DNA of 20,713 nt from Pseudomonadota bacterium (lineage in GTDB: Bacteria > Myxococcota > Myxococcia > Myxococcales > Myxococcaceae): the NCBI GenBank assembly GCA_023424585.1, contig JAFADT010000549.1:1-20713 (forward strand). The letters run 5' to 3'. Below the pieces are notes generated by a model. The model was not told the origin of the DNA, did no database searches, and worked only from the letters and a program-made list of their open reading frames with translations. The position numbers and the translations under genes are program-made. Shown piece after piece: positions 15,857 to 20,713 of this stretch (within the stretch, counting starts at the first letter, position 1; each line of letters opens with the position of its first letter).

Positions 15857-15875
15857 GGCCGGAACAAATCCGGCC
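15857..15875. promoter_or_regulatory. Inverted repeat upstream of the methyltransferase
   Basis: GGCCGGA (15857-15863) and TCCGGCC (15869-15875) are perfect inverse copies around ACAAA, just upstream of the candidate -35 box. An operator or a hairpin are both possible. The remainder of the 15814-16028 gap shows no gene, and nothing else that I recognise. Confidence 0.35.
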
Positions 15876-16028
15876 CATGGCGTCCATTGCACAGGGGGCG
15901 TCCAGGCCCCAAGCGCCCTGCCTCCAAGCGACACGCCACGACGACAGTCCCCCTCCCCCAGGTCCACCTTCCGGAAGCCCCGCGACCTGCGCGCGCTGAA
16001 CGCTCCCGCGCACCTCAAGCAAGTGCAG

Positions 16029-16709
16029 CTACCGCCGCACGCCCGCGAAGGCCTTGAGCATGTCCTGGTAGTTCTTCGTCAGGTCCGCTTCGCGAGACAG
16101 CACCACGTCCACGTTGGCGTCGCCGAACTCGCGGCGCGCCTCCGGCAGCTTCTGGAAGGCCTCCACCTGGAGGCGCATGGACTCCACCTGCGGCGCCAGC
16201 TCCTTCTGCTGCTCCTCCGGCATGCGGGCCTGGAGCGCCTCCAGCTTCTTGAGCTCCTCCTCGTACTGGAGCGTGCGGCCCATCTGCCGCTGGCTGATGA
16301 CGGCGGTGACCACCTCCGCGATGCGGTTGACCTCCTCCGTGGACAGCCCCGCGGCCTGGCGCGCGTCGGCCTCCGCCTGCGCCTTGCGCTCGATGAGCTT
16401 CAGGCCGCTCTTCGCCTTCTCCATCGCCTGGGGAGTGCCGGCGTCCAGCAGCGGCCCCATGTCCTGGAGGCCTCGCATCAGCGACCCGTACACCTCCAGC
16501 ATCTTGCGCTGATAGCCCACGTAGGCCTCCAGCTTGGCCTGCGTCAGGGCGTAGGGCTCGGCCGGGACGTCCTCCCCACCCTCCCCGCCCTCCGGCCGGG
16601 CGACCGTCCCCCTGGCGTCATCCGCCCCTTCCGGGGCCCCCTCCGCCGCGTCCTTGCGACACGCGGACAGGGCCAGAAAGACGGCCAGAAACCCCCACGA
16701 CTTGCGCAT
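16029..16709 (-). CDS. Helical lipoprotein of unknown function
   Basis: 226 residues. ATG 16709 is chosen over the longer frame because GGGAGGTGG lies 3-4 bases upstream and a clean lipoprotein signal follows, ending LSAC with Cys17. Residues 20-50 are a Gly/Ala/Glu linker. The remainder is nearly all alpha-helix rich in Glu, Lys, Gln, Leu and Met (TQAKLEAYVGYQRKMLEVYG; EELKKLEALQARMPEEQQKE), probably a coiled-coil bundle in the periplasm. I do not recognise a family and see no catalytic motif. It is followed by a gap before the methyltransferase gene at 15813 and diverges from the SixA-type gene across 185 bp. Confidence 0.78.
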   Translation of the reverse strand: MRKSWGFLAVFLALSACRKDAAEGAPEGADDARGTVARPEGGEGGEDVPAEPYALTQAKLEAYVGYQRKMLEVYGSLMRGLQDMGPLLDAGTPQAMEKAKSGLKLIERKAQAEADARQAAGLSTEEVNRIAEVVTAVISQRQMGRTLQYEEELKKLEALQARMPEEQQKELAPQVESMRLQVEAFQKLPEARREFGDANVDVVLSREADLTKNYQDMLKAFAGVRR

Positions 16710-16833
16710 GCCACCTCCCGTGAACGCCGATGGGTGGCCAGTGTATGCTCCGGCCGGCCCCCGCGAGCGGCGGTTCCCGAAACGCCCCCCACGGGCAGGC
16801 TGTTCCGGGCACTGAACATTCGCCTCATTACCT

Positions 16834-16863
16834 TTGACCAACCGGGCCACGGTCATGTACGAA
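16834..16863 (+). promoter_or_regulatory. Candidate promoter for the SixA-type gene
   Basis: TTGACC (16834-16839) and TACGAA (16858-16863) are 18 bases apart, with a good -35 and a weak -10. The start of transcription would be near 16870, leaving room for GGAGG at 16886-16890. The 16710-16894 gap also holds the unlocated promoter of the helical lipoprotein; TACACT on the minus strand near 16745-16740 is a possible -10. Confidence 0.35.
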
Positions 16864-16894
16864 CCGCGGTCTTGTCGCGACCGGTGGAGGGACT

Positions 16895-17437
16895 TTGAGG
16901 ATTTTCCTGGTAAGGCACGGCGATGCGGACGCGGAGATCCCCGAGGGTCTCGGCGACGAGGCGCGCGCGCTGACCGCGAAGGCCCGTACGAATGTCGCCG
17001 CGCATTTCGCGTCGCTGTCGGAGCGCATGGGGCCCATCAGCCTCATCCTCACCAGCCCGCTGGTGCGCACGGTGCAGACGGCGCAGATCCTCTCCAACTC
17101 CGTGAAGCATGAAGGCCTCCTGCGCGTGCACCGCTGCCTCCTGCCGGACATGCCGGTGGGCGCCGTGGAGCCCGTCCTCAAGGAGTACTCCGACGAGAAC
17201 CTCGTCCTGGTGGGCCACCAGCCCTCCATGGGCGCGCTCGCGGCGCACCTGCTAGGGATGCAGTCCTTCCCCAAGCCGGTGAACCCGGGCACGGTCATCG
17301 CCATGGAGTGGCCGGACACGCCCAGCACCACCGAAGACCAGGTGCCCGGCGAGAAGGGGGAGAACCCCCCGGCGCAGCACCTGAAGTTCCTGTTCTACGC
17401 CGCCCCCGGCCAGCAGGTCCTCGACGTCATCCAGTGA
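16895..17437 (+). CDS. SixA-type phosphohistidine phosphatase (histidine phosphatase superfamily)
   Basis: 180 residues, slightly longer than E. coli SixA (about 161). The start codon is TTG at 16895, supported by GGAGG four bases upstream and by the family's immediate start RIFLVRHGDA. Catalytic signatures: R7-H8-G9, where H8 would be the phosphorylated nucleophile, R58 in TSPLVRTVQTA, and H108 in VLVGHQPSMG. SixA removes phosphate from phosphohistidine; its known targets are His-containing phosphotransfer or PTS-Ntr proteins, but the target here is unknown. A Pro/Glu-rich insert sits near residues 140-160. It is followed 17 bases later by the frataxin gene on the same strand, probably one operon. 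A cytoplasmic role is expected. Confidence 0.88.
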   Translation: MRIFLVRHGDADAEIPEGLGDEARALTAKARTNVAAHFASLSERMGPISLILTSPLVRTVQTAQILSNSVKHEGLLRVHRCLLPDMPVGAVEPVLKEYSDENLVLVGHQPSMGALAAHLLGMQSFPKPVNPGTVIAMEWPDTPSTTEDQVPGEKGENPPAQHLKFLFYAAPGQQVLDVIQ

Positions 17438-17454
17438 CGTCCGGAAGCGCGGCC

Positions 17455-17787
17455 ATGATGGATGAAGCCCGCTACCATTCGCTCGTGGCCGCCGCGTTCA
17501 AGCGCATCCTGGCGGCCGCGGACGCCTTCGACCCGGACGTGCTGGAAGCCGAAGCCACCGGGGACAAGGTGACGCTCACGGCCGCCTCCGGCGAGAAGTG
17601 CATCATCAACACCCAGCGCGCCGTCTGGCAGATCTGGGTGGCCGGCCAGGGCCAGGGCATCCACTTCAGCCACGACGACGCCACCCGCGCCTGGAAGGAC
17701 GACAAGGGCAAGGGGCTGGAGCTGTTCGCCTTCGTCTCGGACGTGGTGAAGCACCTCACCGGCGAAGCGCTCGTCTACCCATCCTGA
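17455..17787 (+). CDS. cyaY: Frataxin/CyaY iron-sulfur cluster assembly protein
   Basis: 110 residues, the usual length of bacterial CyaY. Start at the first of two tandem ATGs (17455, 17458), with GGAAG upstream. Family marks: YHSLVAAAFKRI opening helix rich in residues around FDPDVLEAEATGD, then the strand GEKCIINTQRAVWQIWVAG (the conserved IN-x-Q-x3-QIW core), GIHFSHDD and a closing helix LELFAFVSDVVKHLTGE. The protein binds iron weakly and modulates cysteine desulfurase during Fe-S assembly. The acidic ridge in helix 1 is less acidic than in E. coli. It converges with frr, and no isc/suf gene is adjacent in the window. Confidence 0.88.
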   Translation: MMDEARYHSLVAAAFKRILAAADAFDPDVLEAEATGDKVTLTAASGEKCIINTQRAVWQIWVAGQGQGIHFSHDDATRAWKDDKGKGLELFAFVSDVVKHLTGEALVYPS

Positions 17788-17836
17788 GCGCCCGCCCGGG
17801 CCTTCGCCGAGGGCCCCGGGTGAAGCCCGGTGCGGA

Positions 17837-17857
17837 CCCGTGGCGCCCGGCCACGGG
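17837..17857. terminator. Hairpin between convergent cyaY and frr
   Basis: CCCGTGGC (17837-17844) and GCCACGGG (17850-17857) are exact inverse copies around a 5-base loop, in the 87-bp gap between the cyaY and frr stops. A second GC-rich stem (GGGCC 17798-17802 with GGCCC 17812-17816) is nearer cyaY. Neither has a T-tract. Confidence 0.45.
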
Positions 17858-17874
17858 CCCGACGTGAGGACGGC

Positions 17875-18429
17875 TCAGACCGTCATCACTTCCTTCTCCT
17901 TCTTGGAGACCAGGTCGTCCACCTGCTTGATGCCGGCGTCGGTCGCCTTCTGGACCTCGTCCGTGCGGCGCTTGAGGTCGTCCTCGGTGATCTTCTTGTC
18001 CTTCAGCTGGGCCTTGAGGGCCTCGTTCGCGTCGCGGCGGATGTTGCGGATGGCGACCTTGTGCTCCTCGCCCTTCTCCTTCACCTGCTTCGCGATCTTC
18101 TTGCGCGTCTCCTCGGTGAGCGGAGGGAACGGCAGGCGGATCATCTCGCCGTCGTTCATCGGGTTGACGTCCAGGTTCGCCTCGCGAAGGGCCTTCTCGA
18201 TGTCCTTCAGCACGCCCTTGTCCCAGGGCTTGATGACGATGAGGCGGGGCTCCGGCGCGCTGATGCTGGCCACGCCGTTGAGCGGCGTGGGCGTGCCGTA
18301 CTGGTTCACCTTGATGCCGTCCAGGATGTTGGTGTTCGCGCGGCCGGTCCGCACCTTGGTGAGTTCCTTCTTGAGGTCCTCCACCGACTTGTCGATCCGG
18401 CTCTTCAGTTCCGCGGCGGCGTCAGCCAT
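17875..18429 (-). CDS. frr: Ribosome recycling factor
   Basis: 184 residues, the standard RRF length. It splits post-termination ribosomes together with EF-G. Signatures: VEDLKKELTKVRTGRANTNILDGI (16-39) of the three-helix domain, the beta domain YGTPTPLNGVASISAPEPRLIVIKPWD (44-70), and the long C-terminal helices with EETRKKIAKQVKEKGEEHKVAIRNIRRDANEALK. AGGAGA lies 8 bases before the ATG. It is last of the rpsB-tsf-pyrH-frr block, 54 bp after pyrH, and has no internal oddities. Confidence 0.97.
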   Translation of the reverse strand: MADAAAELKSRIDKSVEDLKKELTKVRTGRANTNILDGIKVNQYGTPTPLNGVASISAPEPRLIVIKPWDKGVLKDIEKALREANLDVNPMNDGEMIRLPFPPLTEETRKKIAKQVKEKGEEHKVAIRNIRRDANEALKAQLKDKKITEDDLKRRTDEVQKATDAGIKQVDDLVSKKEKEVMTV

Positions 18430-18483
18430 TGTGCGTCTCCTGTCAGAAGTGGGTGTGTCTCGGTCGTGTCCTGCTCGGGGGTC

Positions 18484-19227
18484 TCAGGCCCAGACCGTCT
18501 CGGAAGCGCCGACGACGGTGCCGAACTCGCCGTGGCCCGTGACGGCGCGCTGGATGTTCCCGCGCGTGCCCAGGTCGAACACGATGATGGGCAGCTTGTT
18601 GTCCATGCACAGCGAGATGGCCGTGGAGTCCATCACGTTGAGGTTCTGCTTGAGGACGTCCATGTACGTGAGCGTCCGGTAGCGCTTCGCGGACGGGTCC
18701 TTCTTCGGGTCCGCGTTGTAGACGCCGTCCACCTTGGTGGCCTTGAGGATGACCTGCGCGTTGATCTCCATCGCGCGCAGCGACGCGGCCGTGTCGGTGG
18801 TGAAGTACGGGTTGCCCGTGCCCGCGGCGAAGATGACGACGCGGCCCTTCTCCAGGTGCCGCACGGCGCGCCGGCGGATGTACGGCTCGGCGATCTGCTC
18901 CATCTTGATGGCGGACTGCACGCGCGTCTTCAGCCCCTGCTTCTCCAGCGCGTCCTGCAGCGCCATGGAGTTGATGCAGGTGGCGAGCATGCCCATGTAG
19001 TCCGCGCTCGCGCGGTCCATGCCCTCCGTCGCGCCCGCCACGCCGCGGAAGATGTTGCCGCCGCCGATGACGATCGCGATCTCCAGGCCCGTCCTGGACA
19101 GCTCCGCGACCTCCTCCGCGATGCGCGTGAGGGTGGGCGGGTGGATGCCGTACTTCCCCTCGCCCATCAGGGCTTCGCCCGACAGTTTGAGGAGGATGCG
19201 CTTGTAGGGAGAGGTGGATTCGGACAT
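18484..19227 (-). CDS. pyrH: UMP kinase
   Basis: 247 residues, amino-acid-kinase fold. It phosphorylates UMP to UDP with ATP. Motifs: [12 protein letters not shown] (9-20), IGGGNIFRG (54-62), [28 protein letters not shown] and MDSTAISL, in the family's order. The ATG at 19227 has no strong ribosome site. On the minus strand a weak TTGCTT/TAGAAG box pair, 17 bases apart, stands just upstream, so pyrH may have its own promoter within the 198-bp gap after tsf. The gap to frr is 54 bp. Confidence 0.97.
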   Translation of the reverse strand: MSESTSPYKRILLKLSGEALMGEGKYGIHPPTLTRIAEEVAELSRTGLEIAIVIGGGNIFRGVAGATEGMDRASADYMGMLATCINSMALQDALEKQGLKTRVQSAIKMEQIAEPYIRRRAVRHLEKGRVVIFAAGTGNPYFTTDTAASLRAMEINAQVILKATKVDGVYNADPKKDPSAKRYRTLTYMDVLKQNLNVMDSTAISLCMDNKLPIIVFDLGTRGNIQRAVTGHGEFGTVVGASETVWA

Positions 19228-19291
19228 ACGCGTCCGCTTCTATCCCCCGCCCCGCGCCCAAGCAACGACGGAAGTCGTGACGCGCGCCGCA

Positions 19292-19313
19292 CCGTCCGGT
19301 GCCGGGCGGACGG
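19292..19313. other. Inverted repeat in the tsf-pyrH gap
   Basis: CCGTCCG (19292-19298) and CGGACGG (19307-19313) are inverse copies around 8 bases. It could be a terminator or attenuator between tsf and pyrH; there is no T-tract. Confidence 0.35.
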
Positions 19314-19360
19314 ACGCGCGGGACGCGGGTCACGGAATACCAAGGGCCGCGTTCCCGGCG

Positions 19361-19413
19361 CCCCTCCCGCGAGGGAGAGAGCCCCAGGCGCGCGGCCCCA
19401 GGGTGAGGCGGAA
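19361..19413. repeat. Possible REP-like intergenic element after tsf
   Basis: A hairpin CTCCC-GCGA-GGGAG is followed by AGAGCCCCAG, a GC-rich stretch and CCCAGGGTGAGG. This layout (small stem, then a GGGTGAGG end) recalls dispersed intergenic REP-like repeats of GC-rich genomes. Only one copy is present in the window, so the call rests on resemblance alone. Confidence 0.25.
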
Positions 19414-19425
19414 GGGACGGAGGCG

Positions 19426-20079
19426 CTACGCCTGGCCCAGCGTCTTGGCGACCTCGGCGGCCAGGTCGTCCTTCTTCTTCTCGATGCCCTCACCCACCTC
19501 GAAGCGGGCGAAGCGGCGCACGGAGACCTTCTCGCCAATCTTGGCGGCGCGCTCGTTGATCATCTCGCCGACCTTCTTCTTGTCGTCCTTCACCCAGAGC
19601 TGGTCCACCAGGCAGACGCCCTCGTAGTACTTCTCCATCTTGCCCACGAGGATCTTCTCCAGCATCGCCTCGGGCTTGCCCTGCTGCTTGAGCAGCTCGC
19701 GCTGGATCTCCTTCTCCTTCTCCATCGCCTCGGAGGGGACCTCCTCACGGCGGACGTACTTGGGGCTGGCCGCGGCGATCTGCATGGCCACGTCCTTCAC
19801 CAGCTCCTGGAAGTCCGGGTTGCGGGCGACGAAGTCCGTCTCGCAGTTGACCTCCACCAGCACGCCGATGCGGCCGCCGTGGACGTAGGTGCCGACGATG
19901 CCCTCGGCGGCGACGCGGCCTTCCTTGCCCGCGGCCTTGGCGATGCCCTTCTTGCGCAGCCACTCCTCGGCCTTCTCGAAGTCGCCACCGGACTCGGCCA
20001 GCGCCTTCTTGCAGTCCATCATGCCGGCGTTGGTGCGCTCACGGAGGTCCTTCACCATCTGGGCGGTGATTTCAGCCAT
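19426..20079 (-). CDS. tsf: Elongation factor Ts
   Basis: 217 residues, the short EF-Ts form with one core subdomain, compared with 283 in E. coli. It exchanges GDP on EF-Tu. The N-terminal UBA-like module [20 protein letters not shown] and [16 protein letters not shown] is clear. The catalytic TDFVARN (81-87) that inserts into EF-Tu follows GVLVEVNCE. The C-terminal part [20 protein letters not shown] is standard. AGAGG lies 6 bases before the ATG. It is the second gene of the block, 174 bp after rpsB, with a T-tract terminator between them. Confidence 0.97.
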   Translation of the reverse strand: MAEITAQMVKDLRERTNAGMMDCKKALAESGGDFEKAEEWLRKKGIAKAAGKEGRVAAEGIVGTYVHGGRIGVLVEVNCETDFVARNPDFQELVKDVAMQIAAASPKYVRREEVPSEAMEKEKEIQRELLKQQGKPEAMLEKILVGKMEKYYEGVCLVDQLWVKDDKKKVGEMINERAAKIGEKVSVRRFARFEVGEGIEKKKDDLAAEVAKTLGQA

Positions 20080-20160
20080 GTCGTGCCTCTTTCTTCGTCT
20101 GCTCCGAGCCTGGCGACGTGCACCGGGGGCGGAGGCCTGAGTTCAAGGGGAAAACCGCTG

Positions 20161-20213
20161 GAACAAAAACGGAGGCGGCCGGACAGCGGGCCTTGAGAGG
20201 TGCCGCCCGGCCG
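20161..20213 (-). terminator. Rho-independent-type terminator between rpsB and tsf
   Basis: Read on the minus strand, CGGCCGG (20213-20207) pairs with CCGGCCG (20182-20176), extended inward by GCGG (20206-20203) against CCGC (20189-20186) with a 3-base bulge. After CTCCG comes TTTTT (20169-20165). This is the only hairpin in the window with a clear T-tract in the sense of the upstream gene. It probably lowers or regulates read-through from rpsB into tsf. Confidence 0.6.
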
Positions 20214-20253
20214 ACTCCGGAAGCTGCGTGAGGAAGCGATGAGGCGCGGGCGG

Positions 20254-20713
<460 letters not shown>

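Noticed and set aside
16710..16856. A 49-residue N-terminal extension of the helical lipoprotein
   Set aside because: The extension would bury the lipoprotein signal; a strong ribosome site and LSAC lipobox fit the start at 16709.
17830..20196. A 788-codon plus-strand open frame across frr, pyrH and tsf
   Set aside because: It is fully antisense to three conserved housekeeping genes.

Overview
The window is very GC-rich, densely coded chromosomal DNA. It looks like a myxobacterium (Myxococcota, Myxococcus/Corallococcus type). The evidence is strong GC bias at third codon positions, a MYXO-CTERM-like C-terminal tail on one secreted protein, many short lipoproteins, and the conserved rpsB-tsf-pyrH-frr block carrying a low-complexity tail on ribosomal protein S2. 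I see no tRNA, rRNA, insertion sequence, phage gene or CRISPR array, and no intergenic stretch exceeds 300 bases.

Layout. (1) 1-1110: the end of a probable Hsp70-family protein, then a small zinc-ribbon protein whose C-terminal half is built from a 36-bp tandem repeat. (2) 1111-1343: a hairpin-rich gap. (3) 1344-4471 (minus): a secreted phosphorus pair, made of a phytase-like beta-propeller with a sorting tail and a 5'-nucleotidase-family lipoprotein. (4) 4611-6510 (plus): gmd and rmd, 1 bp apart, which together make GDP-D-rhamnose. (5) 6530-8419: an unrecognised protein, a NADAR/YbiA-type protein and a small lipoprotein. (6) 8456-12846: two divergent glycosyltransferase transcription units, one being a fused double glycosyltransferase translationally coupled to a protein with GRPPKP repeats. 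(7) 12956-15813 (minus): a polytopic membrane protein and a SAM methyltransferase. (8) 16029-17787: a helical lipoprotein, a SixA-type histidine phosphatase and a frataxin homologue. (9) 17875-20713 (minus): frr, pyrH, tsf and the 3' part of rpsB.

How it fits together. Regions 4, 6 and 7 read as one surface-glycan locus. GDP-D-rhamnose made by Gmd and Rmd is a plausible donor for the three glycosyltransferase modules. The methyltransferase could decorate the glycan, and the membrane protein resembles GT-C type or polymer-handling proteins. No flippase, polymerase or ABC exporter is in the window, so the locus is incomplete or dispersed. Regions 8 and 9 are housekeeping.

The most interesting items are: the GDP-D-rhamnose/double-glycosyltransferase/GRPPKP-repeat locus; two similar inverted repeats (GTGT/ACAC half-sites) lying between divergent gene pairs; the phytase-like propeller that seems to have lost its metal-binding acidic residues; the repeat that is open in all six frames; and a T-tract terminator between rpsB and tsf. 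All functional calls come from reading motifs by eye; no database search was run.
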